From: an uncultured Bacteroidales bacterium
GTDB lineage: Bacteria > Bacteroidota > Bacteroidia > Bacteroidales > P3
Reading direction: 5' to 3'
NCBI GenBank assembly: GCA_910578275.1
Contig: CAJTPR010000008.1
Location: 1-64,000 of the forward strand
DNA length: 64,000 nt
Part shown: piece by piece, positions 25,751 through 34,556 of the stretch
How positions within the stretch are numbered: the stretch's first letter is position 1
How the letters are laid out: each line of letters opens with the position of its first letter
Made by a program: the position numbers and the translations under genes
The notes under the pieces: generated by a model
Database searches by the model: none
What the model was told of the DNA's origin: nothing
Seen by the model: the letters and a program-made list of their open reading frames with translations, nothing else

Positions 25751-26380
25751 ATGCTGCGCCTTTGCACCGCCTATTTTCCTCCGCTGGATTATTTCGCCGC
25801 CTTGACGAAAGCCGACCGGTTCGTCATCGACACGCGGGAAAACTATGCCAAGCAGACCTTCCGCAACCGCACGCTCATCGTCACCTCGCAAGGCGTGCAA
25901 TGCCTCTCCGTACCATGTATCAAGACCATGGGGAACCACACGCCGGTGGCGGAAATGAAAATAGACGCGAACCGGCACTGGCAACGCGACCATTGGCGCA
26001 GCATGTGCACGGCCTACAACAAATCTCCCTTTTTCTTATACTACAAGGACGAACTCGCCGTCCTTTTCGGGAAAAGGCACGAGAAACTTTCCGACCTCAA
26101 CACGCAAATCCTCGATTGGCTGCTGAAGAAACTCAAACTACCCGCCATCCGGGTTCCCGCGGAAAGAAACGAATCCGGACAAGACACGGAAACTTACACG
26201 CCCCCCGTGGATTTCAGTCCCAAGATGCCGCCCCGGTTCAGCTTCGCTCCCTACCTGCAAACTTTTCCCTGCCAAAGCCCCGCAGGACACCTGAGCATCC
26301 TCGACCTGCTCTTCAACACAGGACCCGAAGCGGCCTTGCTGCTGCAAGAGGCACGCGAACTTACGACAAACGGCTCTTGA
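25751..26380 (+). CDS. WbqC-family protein
   Basis: The protein has 209 residues. ATG 25751 gives MLRLCTAYFPPLDYFAAL, the family's typical opening. Other family features are CLSVPCIKTMGN, the DRHW-like segment ANRHWQRDHWRS, YNKSPFFLYY and LNTQILDWLLKKL. WbqC-like proteins occur in surface-polysaccharide loci and have been suggested to act with sugar-modifying enzymes; the reaction is not firmly established. It starts 4 bases after the cargo gene. Its 3' end overlaps that of nspC by 20 bases in the opposite direction. Confidence 0.85.
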   Translation: MLRLCTAYFPPLDYFAALTKADRFVIDTRENYAKQTFRNRTLIVTSQGVQCLSVPCIKTMGNHTPVAEMKIDANRHWQRDHWRSMCTAYNKSPFFLYYKDELAVLFGKRHEKLSDLNTQILDWLLKKLKLPAIRVPAERNESGQDTETYTPPVDFSPKMPPRFSFAPYLQTFPCQSPAGHLSILDLLFNTGPEAALLLQEARELTTNGS

Positions 26381-27569
26381 AATCCTGGTAACCGAAATCG
26401 CGCCGATAGGCTATCTCCCCGCCCCTGACCATACATAAGGAAGGATGATGCACGCCGTTGAACATCGTGGTCTTCACGAACGTGTAGTGTATCATGTCTT
26501 TGAACAACAACAAGCTTCCCGCGCGCAAGGGCTCGGGAAAAACCCAATCACCCATGAAATCGCCCGCCAGGCAGCTGTTGCCGCCCAAGCGATAACGATG
26601 ACCTTGCACGCCTGCTTCCGTTTCCTTTCCCGGTTCGACATGAAAGGCCCCGTAAATGGCCGGATAATAAGGCTGTTCCAGGCAATCGGGCATATGGGCG
26701 GTAAACGACACGTTCATGACCGCCACCGGCAGGCCGCCGTTCCGCACCACGTCTTCCACGCGCGCCAGCAAATAACCGGTTTGCCACACGAAAGCCGCGC
26801 CCGGCTCCAATATCACGTGCAAATGCGGCCATCGGGCCTTGAACGCCTGGAGACGTTCCACCAACAAGGCCGTGTCATGGCCTTGCCGCGTGATGAGATG
26901 ACCGCCGCCGAAATTCACCCATTTCAGGTGCGGAAGATAATCGGCGAAACGTTCCTCGAAACGGTCTATGAGACGACAGGAACCGGCCGCGTCCGATTCG
27001 CAAAGGGCATGACAGTGGAAACCTTCCATGCCGGAGGGCAAGTCCCGCGCGGCAGGCAAGTCGCCCAGACGCACGCCCAGACGCGAACCCGGCACGCACG
27101 GATTGTAAAGGTCCACGCCCACCGAACTTATTTCCGGATTGACCCGCAATCCCAATGAAATCGAACCGTTGACCGCACGCGCCACGGACGAAAAACGCCC
27201 GAACTGCACCAGCGAGTTGAACGTGAGATGACTGCTGAGCGAAGCCATTTCCTCTATTTCCTCCGGCGTGTACGAGACCGCATACGTATAGGCCGGCTTG
27301 CCCATTTCTTCCACCGCCAAACGGGCTTCCCACAAGGAACTGGCCGTGGACTGGTCGAAGCCGTGGTCGTGAAGACGGCCGAACGCACTCCACATGGCAA
27401 AGCCTTTCAACGCGAGAATGATTTCCACGCCCGCCTCGTCGGCCGTCCGCCTCAGTTTTTCGAGGTTCCTGTCCAGCAGATCCATGTCCATCACATAGCA
27501 GGGATTGGGCAGGCGACGGACCACATCGTCCGCGAGCGGCCATTTTTCAATCTTGTCTTGTCTGGTCAT
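26361..27569 (-). CDS. nspC: Carboxynorspermidine/carboxyspermidine decarboxylase
   Basis: PLP-dependent alanine-racemase-fold enzyme that makes spermidine or norspermidine from its carboxy precursor. The protein has 402 residues. ATG 27569 (MTRQDKIEKW) was chosen as the last start before the conserved region; it lies inside the helicase gene, overlapping its 3' end by 23 bases. The PLP lysine is in LALKGFAMWS. Other marks are CHALCESD, WVNFGGGHLITR and LEPGAAFVWQTGYL. The partner enzyme, carboxynorspermidine dehydrogenase, is not in the window. Last gene of the long minus-strand run. Confidence 0.93.
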   Translation of the reverse strand: MTRQDKIEKWPLADDVVRRLPNPCYVMDMDLLDRNLEKLRRTADEAGVEIILALKGFAMWSAFGRLHDHGFDQSTASSLWEARLAVEEMGKPAYTYAVSYTPEEIEEMASLSSHLTFNSLVQFGRFSSVARAVNGSISLGLRVNPEISSVGVDLYNPCVPGSRLGVRLGDLPAARDLPSGMEGFHCHALCESDAAGSCRLIDRFEERFADYLPHLKWVNFGGGHLITRQGHDTALLVERLQAFKARWPHLHVILEPGAAFVWQTGYLLARVEDVVRNGGLPVAVMNVSFTAHMPDCLEQPYYPAIYGAFHVEPGKETEAGVQGHRYRLGGNSCLAGDFMGDWVFPEPLRAGSLLLFKDMIHYTFVKTTMFNGVHHPSLCMVRGGEIAYRRDFGYQDFKSRLS

Positions 27570-28989
27570 CTTCAAAGAATTTATCGGAAAAATTGAGCAG
27601 ATACGCCTTTTCCGTAGTCCGGGTAATGGCCGTATAGAGCCAACGCAGGTATCCGGCGTCGAGCATGTCGTCCGTGAAATAACCCTGTTCCACGAACACG
27701 CAAGGCCATTGGCCGCCCTGGGTCTTGTGGCAGGTAAGCGCATAGGCGTATTTCACCTGCAAGGCATTCAGGTACGGATCCTTCCGCAAGGCCGCGATCC
27801 GATCGCTTTTACGGGGCAAATGGGCATAGTCCCGCTCCACGGCTTCATGCAACCGGCGCATTTGCGGATACGGAAGGCTCGCCGCCTCCACGTTCAACGA
27901 ATCCAGCAGCACTTTCGCCTCTATCGGCGCCTGCCCGGGATAATCCACCAGACGCGCCTCTATGTCGGCGAAGCGGAAACCGTACATCTCCTCACGTCGT
28001 TTCACCTTCATGACCTCCATCATGTCGCCGTTGGCCAAGAATCCCATGTCGCTCCCTTGCGGAAGCCAAAAATAGTCGTTTTTCAGGATCATCAGCAGGT
28101 CGCCCGCCGCCAAGTCACCCTCGCTGCCGAAGATACGTGCCCGTATTTCATTGTTGAACAGGTTGGCACGTTTGTTGGAACGGGTGATGAACACGATGTC
28201 CTCACGGCGGCGGCCGGCATATTCGTCCTGCAAGACTTCTTCCAGGTCTTCTCCGGTCAAGCGTGTCAAATCCGGAAAGGTATCCGGCACATGTAAACGG
28301 AAAAAAGGCAAGTCCATGTCCGCCTCCGCCAGTTTCCTGCGCAGGTTCGTGGCGTTCTCGAGCACCAGGGAACCCTTTCCTTGACGAACCACCTCCTGCA
28401 AGCGAAAGCTCCTGAAATCGACCGGAACGCAAGAACGGAGATAGTCCATGTCCAAAGCCGGACTGTAATCGGAGCCCACAGGCGGCAATTGCGCCGTGTC
28501 GCCCAACAACAGCACGCGACAACGATAGCCCGCGCGCGCATAACTGAAAAAGTCGAAAAGCAGGCTGTTTTCCTCTCCCATCATGGAAGCCTCGTCCACG
28601 ATATAAAGCGTGTTGCGGGAACGGTTGTTCCGCAAGGAAACATGTATCCGGCCGTCTTCGCCCATGCCGGTATGGTAAATCTGCTTGTGAATCGTGCAGG
28701 CAGGACGCCCCGAATAGGCCGCGAGCACCTTGGCCGCCCGACCGGTGGGCGCCACCAGGACGGTATGGATGTTGAGTTCCGGCAAGGCCTTCACCAAGGC
28801 TCCCACGATGGAGGTCTTTCCCGTACCGGCATACCCTTGCAAGACAAAACCCACTTCCGAACGAAAGTCGAGGATAAAGGAGGTCAAAGCCTCTATGAGC
28901 CTCGTCTGCTCGAAAGTGGGAGTAAAGGGAAAGCAGGATGTTATGAGGTCCGCTATTGCTCGCGCGCCAAGCTTTGCTGCCATTTCCAC
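27547..28989 (-). CDS. SF1 ATP-dependent DNA helicase (RecD/Dda-like)
   Basis: The protein has 480 residues. Walker A is GYAGTGKTS (52-60). Motif II is YIVDEASMM and motif III is LLGDTAQLPPVGSD. The C-terminal UvrD/RecD-like half carries YALTCHKTQGGQW and LYTAITRTTEKAYLL. This is the single-chain SF1B helicase common in Bacteroidota, shorter than RecD2 because it lacks the long N-terminal extension. A role in DNA repair or recombination is likely. The start (28989, or 28983) lies inside galE, overlapping it by 37 bases, and the 3' end overlaps nspC by 23 bases, so the three genes are tightly packed. Confidence 0.9.
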   Translation of the reverse strand: MEMAAKLGARAIADLITSCFPFTPTFEQTRLIEALTSFILDFRSEVGFVLQGYAGTGKTSIVGALVKALPELNIHTVLVAPTGRAAKVLAAYSGRPACTIHKQIYHTGMGEDGRIHVSLRNNRSRNTLYIVDEASMMGEENSLLFDFFSYARAGYRCRVLLLGDTAQLPPVGSDYSPALDMDYLRSCVPVDFRSFRLQEVVRQGKGSLVLENATNLRRKLAEADMDLPFFRLHVPDTFPDLTRLTGEDLEEVLQDEYAGRRREDIVFITRSNKRANLFNNEIRARIFGSEGDLAAGDLLMILKNDYFWLPQGSDMGFLANGDMMEVMKVKRREEMYGFRFADIEARLVDYPGQAPIEAKVLLDSLNVEAASLPYPQMRRLHEAVERDYAHLPRKSDRIAALRKDPYLNALQVKYAYALTCHKTQGGQWPCVFVEQGYFTDDMLDAGYLRWLYTAITRTTEKAYLLNFSDKFFEDDQTRQD

Positions 28990-29993
28990 GCGCTTGAAGT
29001 CATCTGGTCTATGTCCGTCCCGGCCTTCCAGCCCAACAGGCGTTCGGCCTTGCTCGTATCCGCCCAGATCTGCTCGATATCGCCCGCGCGGCGGCCCGTT
29101 ATCTTGTAGTTGACTTTCTCTCCGGTTGAACGTTCAAAACTGTTTATCACTTCCAGCACCGAATAGCCGCGTCCCGCGCCGAGGTTAAGGAAATCTATGC
29201 CGACGGCGGCGTCCTTGTCGAGGTATTCCATGGCGGCCACGTGCGCCTGGGCCAAATCGCAAACGTAAATGTAGTCGCGCACCGGCGTGCCGTCGGGCGT
29301 GCCATAGTCGTTGCCGAACACTTGAAGGCAGGGACGGATGCCGGCGACGGTCTGCGTGATGAACGGGACCAGGTTGCCCGGAACGCCGTTGGGCTGTTCG
29401 CCGATCAAGGCCGAAGGATGCGCGCCGATGGGATTGAAATAGCGCAGGGCCAGGATCCTGAACGGCTGGCCGTCAGGAGGCAACTGGCCATGGACAAGGT
29501 CGGTCAATATGTCTTCGCTTACCTGCTTGGTATTGCCGTAAGGACATTCGGCCGCCAAACGCGGCGTCTGTTCGGTAACGGGCAGACGTTCGGGCTGGCC
29601 GTAAACCGTACAGGAACTGGAATAGACCAGTTTCCGGCACGAAGTCTGCCACATGCCCTCCACGACATACATCAACGAATCGAGATTGTTGCGATAATAA
29701 TGCAACGGCCTTTGCACCGACTCGCCCACGGCCTTGGCGGCCGCGAAATGGATCACCGCCCGGGCGTCGGCATGGGTCCGGAAAAAAGACAAGCAAGCGT
29801 CCCTGTCGGCCAGGTCCACCACTTCCACCACGGGTCTTTCCCCCGTTATCTTGGCGATACGATCGGCCGTGCCGATCGTCGAATTGGAAAGGTTGTCGGC
29901 GATGACCACCTGGTAACCTTTCTGTTGGAGTTCGACCACCGTATGCGATCCGATGAAACCCAGACCGCCGGTAACAATCACTTTTGTCGCCAT
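28953..29993 (-). CDS. galE: UDP-glucose 4-epimerase
   Basis: Interconverts UDP-glucose and UDP-galactose with bound NAD. The protein has 346 residues. The Rossmann motif GGLGFIG is at residues 9-15, followed by IADNLSNS. The catalytic serine region is YSSSCTVYG, and the YxxxK pair is YGNTK. Also conserved are RYFNPIGAHPS and RDYIYVCDLAQAH. It sits 7 bases downstream of the second skp gene, probably in the same transcript. It likely supplies sugars for capsule or lipopolysaccharide. Confidence 0.95.
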   Translation of the reverse strand: MATKVIVTGGLGFIGSHTVVELQQKGYQVVIADNLSNSTIGTADRIAKITGERPVVEVVDLADRDACLSFFRTHADARAVIHFAAAKAVGESVQRPLHYYRNNLDSLMYVVEGMWQTSCRKLVYSSSCTVYGQPERLPVTEQTPRLAAECPYGNTKQVSEDILTDLVHGQLPPDGQPFRILALRYFNPIGAHPSALIGEQPNGVPGNLVPFITQTVAGIRPCLQVFGNDYGTPDGTPVRDYIYVCDLAQAHVAAMEYLDKDAAVGIDFLNLGAGRGYSVLEVINSFERSTGEKVNYKITGRRAGDIEQIWADTSKAERLLGWKAGTDIDQMTSSAWKWQQSLAREQ

Positions 29994-30000
29994 GGCGATA

Positions 30001-30540
30001 CTATCGGGGAAGCGTCTTGCTTACCGGAACGTCGGGAAGTCCCAGTTTCTTCTTTACCAAGGACGTCACGTCGATGGCTTCCGAACCGAAAAAGACGGTG
30101 GCGTTGCTCGCATCGAGGATATAGGCGAACTTGCCTTCCTTGGCCACGGCTTCGATGGCATTCTTCACCTTGTCGCTGAGAGGAGCCAGCAATTCCTGCG
30201 TCTTTTGCTGGTAATCTTCTTCAGCCTGGGCGGAAAATTCCTGCAGGCGGACCTGCATGTCCTGGATTTCCTTGGCCTTGGTCTGCTTGATCAATTCCGA
30301 CCACTGGCTCTGGTTGTTCTGGTATTCGGCGTACTTGTTCTGTACTTCGGTCTGCATCGTGGCGATATTGTCCTGCAAGTCCTTGGCATACGTCTGCAAG
30401 GCGTTCTGTACCGAATCGGCTTCGGGAAGCTGTTGCACGAGTTCCATGGCGTTCACATGCCCCAGCTTGCTTTGGGCGAGGACATTTCCTCCAAATACCA
30501 AGGCGGCCGTCATGGCTGCCGTCAAAAGAATCTTTTTCAT
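30001..30540 (-). CDS. OmpH/Skp-family periplasmic chaperone (second copy)
   Basis: The protein has 179 residues with a signal peptide ending near GGNVLAQ. The body is a long charged coiled coil (about 45-130), as in Skp tentacles, with LGHVNAMELVQQLPEADSV at its start. Skp chaperones unfolded outer-membrane proteins to the BamA complex. The neighbouring gene at 30577 encodes a related but clearly different protein. Tandem Skp-like genes after bamA are usual in Bacteroidota. Confidence 0.9.
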   Translation of the reverse strand: MKKILLTAAMTAALVFGGNVLAQSKLGHVNAMELVQQLPEADSVQNALQTYAKDLQDNIATMQTEVQNKYAEYQNNQSQWSELIKQTKAKEIQDMQVRLQEFSAQAEEDYQQKTQELLAPLSDKVKNAIEAVAKEGKFAYILDASNATVFFGSEAIDVTSLVKKKLGLPDVPVSKTLPR

Positions 30541-30576
30541 TATCTGCTTTCTAAAATTTTCCTTGATGAAATCCTG

Positions 30577-31128
30577 TTAGTCGGCCTGGGACGCTTCCTT
30601 GGCTTTTCCCGGCTCGTAGCCCATGTCCTTGAGCACGTCGTTGCTGATGTCGTTGCGCGGATCGGCATACATGATACCGGTATTGTCGCTACGGTCAAAC
30701 ACGAACACGTACTGCCTTTGCTTGGCGCGTTTCTCGATGGCCGTGTAAATCTTGTCCTGGATGGGCTGGACCAATTCCTGACGACGCTTGAACAAGTCTC
30801 CGTCCACGCCGAAACGCTTCTTCTGGAGATCCTTGGCGGCACGTTCCTTGGTGACGATCTCGTTCTCGCGGCGATTGCGCATATCCTGCGTCAACAAAGG
30901 CGCGTCGTTCTGGAACTTCTTGTAAAGGGCGTCGATTTCAGCGAACTTGTTTTCGATTTCCTTCTGCCACTCGATCGAAAGCTTGTCGATCTCCTCCTGC
31001 GCCGAAGCGAATTCGGGAATGTTCTGCAGGATGTATTCGGTATTCACATAAGCATACTTTTGCGCATGGGCGAAAACGCCGAGGCAAAGAGCCAGAACGG
31101 TGGAAAAAACAATCTTTTTCATTTTCAT
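30577..31128 (-). CDS. OmpH/Skp-family periplasmic chaperone (first copy)
   Basis: The protein has 183 residues with a signal peptide ending near GVFAHAQ. YAYVNTEYILQNIPEF opens the mature protein, the typical start of the family, followed by a coiled coil at about residues 40-115 rich in lysine and glutamate. The short C-terminal tail is polar. It lies 88 bases after bamA and 36 bases before the second skp gene; all three are probably cotranscribed and serve the same outer-membrane assembly path. Confidence 0.9.
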   Translation of the reverse strand: MKMKKIVFSTVLALCLGVFAHAQKYAYVNTEYILQNIPEFASAQEEIDKLSIEWQKEIENKFAEIDALYKKFQNDAPLLTQDMRNRRENEIVTKERAAKDLQKKRFGVDGDLFKRRQELVQPIQDKIYTAIEKRAKQRQYVFVFDRSDNTGIMYADPRNDISNDVLKDMGYEPGKAKEASQAD

Positions 31129-31217
31129 GTCATTTTTTAGTTACGAAGACGCGCATGGCCCGTCTTCTCGAAATGCTGCACACGAAGCGACATCCATTGC
31201 AAATAGCATGCCGAAAC

Positions 31218-33794
31218 CTACCAATCCAACGATTGGTTGATAGAGAAGTGGAAATGGCTGCCATTGGCCGACTTGTTGCCCGGCACTTCATCGAAACCGT
31301 AGCCCCAGTCAAGACCGAACATGCCCATCGAACTGAGGAACAAACGCACTCCTACCCCGGCCGACTTGTAGACTTGGAAAGGATTCAGGTCGGAAGCCTT
31401 GCCCCAACTGTTGCCCGCCTCGAAAAAGGCCAAGGCGTAAACGGTCGCCACGGGCGAAGTGGAAAAAGGATAACGCATCTCGAGCGTGATCTTGTCGTAA
31501 GCCGTGGCGCCGGCTGCCGGCGAAAGCGAATTGTTGGAATATCCGCGCATGCCTATCAGTTCGCGACCGTCCAGTCCGAATCCCGTAAGTCCGTCCCCGC
31601 CCAGATAAAAGCGTTCGAATATGGGATACCCGGTCTTGGCCGTGTAATAACTCAGGAAACCCACCCTGATCCGGGCATTGAAAACCAACTTGGCGACAGG
31701 ATTGAAGTACCAACCCGCCTTGAACGATATTTTATAGTATTCCAGCCATTTGTAGTGGTCTTGGGGATTCTTGCTCTTGTATAGCTTGCTGCCCAAGGCC
31801 GTGTATGGCGGCGTTAACTCGAAGCCGAGCGAAATGGAAGTCCCGCTGGTGGGAAACATCGCCGCGTCCAAGTTCTGACGCTGGATGGTGAAGTTGTAGC
31901 GGATATTGTTCGAAACCCCGTCGGTAACCCCGTTGTCCATGTCGTAATTGTGCATACGGTAACGTTCGTAGCCTATCGACTGGTAAATGGTAAAGAAATC
32001 GTCGGGCCACTTGAGACGTTGTCCCAATCCGACCGAAGCACCGTCCACGATCAACTTGCCGTAATTGACGTCGTTCTTGGAAAGGCCGTTCGACTGCTGG
32101 GAGTGGTTATAGGAAACGCTGAAGGCGAGCGGCTTCTTTCCGCCCAGCCAAGGTTCGGTGAACGAAGTGGCCACCGACCAATAGTACGTGCCGTTCGACT
32201 GGGCACGGATGCTCAGTTGCTGGCCGTCGCCGGAAGGAAGCGGCTTCCAACGGTCGAGCTTGAACAAGTTTCGCAACGAAAAGTTGTTGAACGACAAACC
32301 GATGGTGCCCACCACCATGCCTCCTCCGAAACCGCCGGAAAGTTCCAGCTGGTCGGAACCCACTTCTTCCAGGTTGAATTCAAGGTCGGTAGTACCGTCG
32401 GCCATGTTGGGAACGGGCTGGGGTGCGATGGACTCGTCGTTGAAATACCGCATCTGGCGCAAGGTGTTCACCGAATTGATGATTTCCGTACGGCTGAACA
32501 ACTGGCCGGGAACGGTACGCAGCTCGCGCAAGATGACGTGGTCGTTGGTCCGGTTGTTCCCTTGTATGCGGATTTCGTTGAAACGGGCCTGGATTCCCTC
32601 GGAAATACGGATTTCGATGTCCACCGTGTCGTCATACACTTTCGTTTCCACGGGAACGGTCTGGCTGAAAAGATAGCCGTTGTCGAAATACAGCGAGTTG
32701 ATGTCCGCCCCGTTGGGGTTCATCATCAGGTTGGTCGTGAATTTCTCCTCGTTGTACAATTCGCCCTTCTTGATGTTCATGACCGCCGACAACTGGCGGG
32801 AAGTATATCTCTCGTTGCCCACGAACGTGATGTCGCCGAAATAGTAAGGATTCCCTTCGTAGAGCTTGATCTTGAGGCCGAGCCGTTTTTCGTTGATGAC
32901 ATAGAGCGAGTCGCCCAATACGCGAAAATCGCGGAAACCCTCCTTGTTGTAGGCTTTTGTCAACAACTTGAAATCTTCTTGCAGCGAACCGGGCATGTAT
33001 TTCGACTTCTTCCAGAAACGCAAGGGCGAAACCTGCTTGGTAGACTTCATGATGCGGCGCAAACGCTTGTCGGAAAACGCCAGATTACCCTTGTTGCCCA
33101 CTTTCCGGAATCCCCGCGCCACCTTCTTCCAGAAATCCAGGTTCGCACCCTCCGGCGTAATGGCCGTATTACCCTCGAAATCTATGTTCTGAATCTTCAC
33201 TCGCTCGTTCTTTTCGGCCTTCACGAGCAATATGATGCCGTTTTGGTTGGCGGTATCGGCCTTCTTCACGAAATCCACCTTGGCATTGTAGAACGACTTG
33301 TCGAAGAACGCCTCACGGATTTTCTTTTCCACCTGACCGATCTTGTAGTCGGTAAGGATGTCTCCCACCTTGATCTTGACCTCGTCCTCTATCTTGGTAA
33401 CGATAGACTTGGGCACGCCCTCATAAACGATGCCCGACAAACGGGAACGCTCCTGGAGATGGATGTTGAGATAGATGCGGTCGCCCTCCACCTTGGTGGC
33501 GGTGAGCCTGATGTCTTCAAAAAGCCCTTGTTTCCACAGGTTGTCGATGGCCGCCGAAGTGGCGTCGCCCGGAACCTTGACGCGTTGTCCCACCGACAGG
33601 CCCGAAAGATGTATGAGCGCGTTGGGATCCAGGTAACTGACCCCGCTGACGGTGATTCCCGCGATCTGGTACTCGCGCACGTAACTGTAAGACATGACGT
33701 CCTGCGCCATGCCATGAGGGTAAAAGGACGACGAGGCCGCCACGACGAAAACGCAAACGGCCCATCTCAGGATATGCCTTCTTATGTCCCTCAC
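31218..33794 (-). CDS. bamA: Outer-membrane protein assembly factor BamA (Omp85)
   Basis: Inserts beta-barrel proteins into the outer membrane. The protein has 858 residues. I chose the GTG at 33794: it forms a GTGA overlap with the uppS stop codon and directly precedes a signal peptide (VRDIRRHILRWAVCVFVV, cleavage near GMAQ). No ATG lies between it and the signal peptide, and codons upstream belong to uppS. Five POTRA domains fill about residues 40-445, and the surface-antigen barrel about 480-858. The barrel includes LIGMRGY, the family's conserved RGY/F loop, and the chain ends in tryptophan (INQSLDW), a typical last barrel residue. Essential gene. Confidence 0.95.
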   Translation of the reverse strand: MRDIRRHILRWAVCVFVVAASSSFYPHGMAQDVMSYSYVREYQIAGITVSGVSYLDPNALIHLSGLSVGQRVKVPGDATSAAIDNLWKQGLFEDIRLTATKVEGDRIYLNIHLQERSRLSGIVYEGVPKSIVTKIEDEVKIKVGDILTDYKIGQVEKKIREAFFDKSFYNAKVDFVKKADTANQNGIILLVKAEKNERVKIQNIDFEGNTAITPEGANLDFWKKVARGFRKVGNKGNLAFSDKRLRRIMKSTKQVSPLRFWKKSKYMPGSLQEDFKLLTKAYNKEGFRDFRVLGDSLYVINEKRLGLKIKLYEGNPYYFGDITFVGNERYTSRQLSAVMNIKKGELYNEEKFTTNLMMNPNGADINSLYFDNGYLFSQTVPVETKVYDDTVDIEIRISEGIQARFNEIRIQGNNRTNDHVILRELRTVPGQLFSRTEIINSVNTLRQMRYFNDESIAPQPVPNMADGTTDLEFNLEEVGSDQLELSGGFGGGMVVGTIGLSFNNFSLRNLFKLDRWKPLPSGDGQQLSIRAQSNGTYYWSVATSFTEPWLGGKKPLAFSVSYNHSQQSNGLSKNDVNYGKLIVDGASVGLGQRLKWPDDFFTIYQSIGYERYRMHNYDMDNGVTDGVSNNIRYNFTIQRQNLDAAMFPTSGTSISLGFELTPPYTALGSKLYKSKNPQDHYKWLEYYKISFKAGWYFNPVAKLVFNARIRVGFLSYYTAKTGYPIFERFYLGGDGLTGFGLDGRELIGMRGYSNNSLSPAAGATAYDKITLEMRYPFSTSPVATVYALAFFEAGNSWGKASDLNPFQVYKSAGVGVRLFLSSMGMFGLDWGYGFDEVPGNKSANGSHFHFSINQSLDW

Positions 33795-34552
33795 GCTTTG
33801 TCTGCTTTTAGTGGACGGCCGGGTTCGGGGACTTTCCCGAACCTGCGTTCCCGGTTTTGGAAACTCGCTATGCTTTCGTAAAACATCTCCTCGGTAAAAT
33901 CGGGCCAGAACACCGGAGTGAAATACATTTCGGAATAGGCTATCTGCCAAAGCAAGAAGTTGCTTACACGTTGTTCGCCGCCAGTACGGACAAGCAGATC
34001 GGGATCGGGCATGAAAGAAGTGGCGAGCAACCCGTCTATCGTCCGTGAACTGATGTCTTGCGGTCGCAAGTCGCCCGAAGCCGCACGCACGGCCGCTTCC
34101 CTTACCACCTCGGTCAATTCCCAGCGCGCGCTGTAACTGAGCGCCAGCACCAAGTCCATGCGGGTGTTCCCCTCCGTCTGTCGCAAAGCCTCGTCCATGG
34201 CCTGCCTTACCTGAGGCGAAAACGACCCGACCTGGCCGATTATCCTGAGCCGTATGCCGTTTTTCATGAAAAGCGGCATCTCCTCATGCAGGCATGAAAC
34301 CAGAAGACCCATCAACGCGTCGACTTCGCCCCGCGGGCGATCCCAGTTTTCGGTGGAAAAGGCGTAAAGGGTCAAGTACCGCACCCCGGCCTTGCAAGCA
34401 GCCTCGGCGATACGCCGCACGGCCTTCACGCCCTCGACGTGACCTTGCGCGCGTTCCAGCCCCCGCGCCTGCGCCCAACGGCCGTTTCCATCCATGATGA
34501 CGGCCACATGGGCGGGAACCTTGCCTGACTGTATGGCTTGCAAAAGACTCAT
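33791..34552 (-). CDS. uppS: Isoprenyl transferase (undecaprenyl diphosphate synthase)
   Basis: Builds the C55 lipid carrier for peptidoglycan and polysaccharide from FPP and IPP. The protein has 253 residues. ATG 34552 (MSLLQAIQSG) was chosen because it follows the porG stop by 4 bases and precedes the conserved block. VAVIMDGNGRWA carries the catalytic D21; TLYAFSTENWDRP, LVRTGGEQRVSNFLLWQ and FTPVFWPDF complete the cis-prenyltransferase signature. It overlaps bamA by four bases. Confidence 0.97.
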   Translation of the reverse strand: MSLLQAIQSGKVPAHVAVIMDGNGRWAQARGLERAQGHVEGVKAVRRIAEAACKAGVRYLTLYAFSTENWDRPRGEVDALMGLLVSCLHEEMPLFMKNGIRLRIIGQVGSFSPQVRQAMDEALRQTEGNTRMDLVLALSYSARWELTEVVREAAVRAASGDLRPQDISSRTIDGLLATSFMPDPDLLVRTGGEQRVSNFLLWQIAYSEMYFTPVFWPDFTEEMFYESIASFQNRERRFGKVPEPGRPLKADKA

Positions 34553-34556
34553 GGAA

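Noticed and set aside
31950..33881. 643-codon open frame on the plus strand opposite bamA
   Set aside because: Antisense to the well-supported bamA gene and without a recognisable domain. Its length reflects codon composition.
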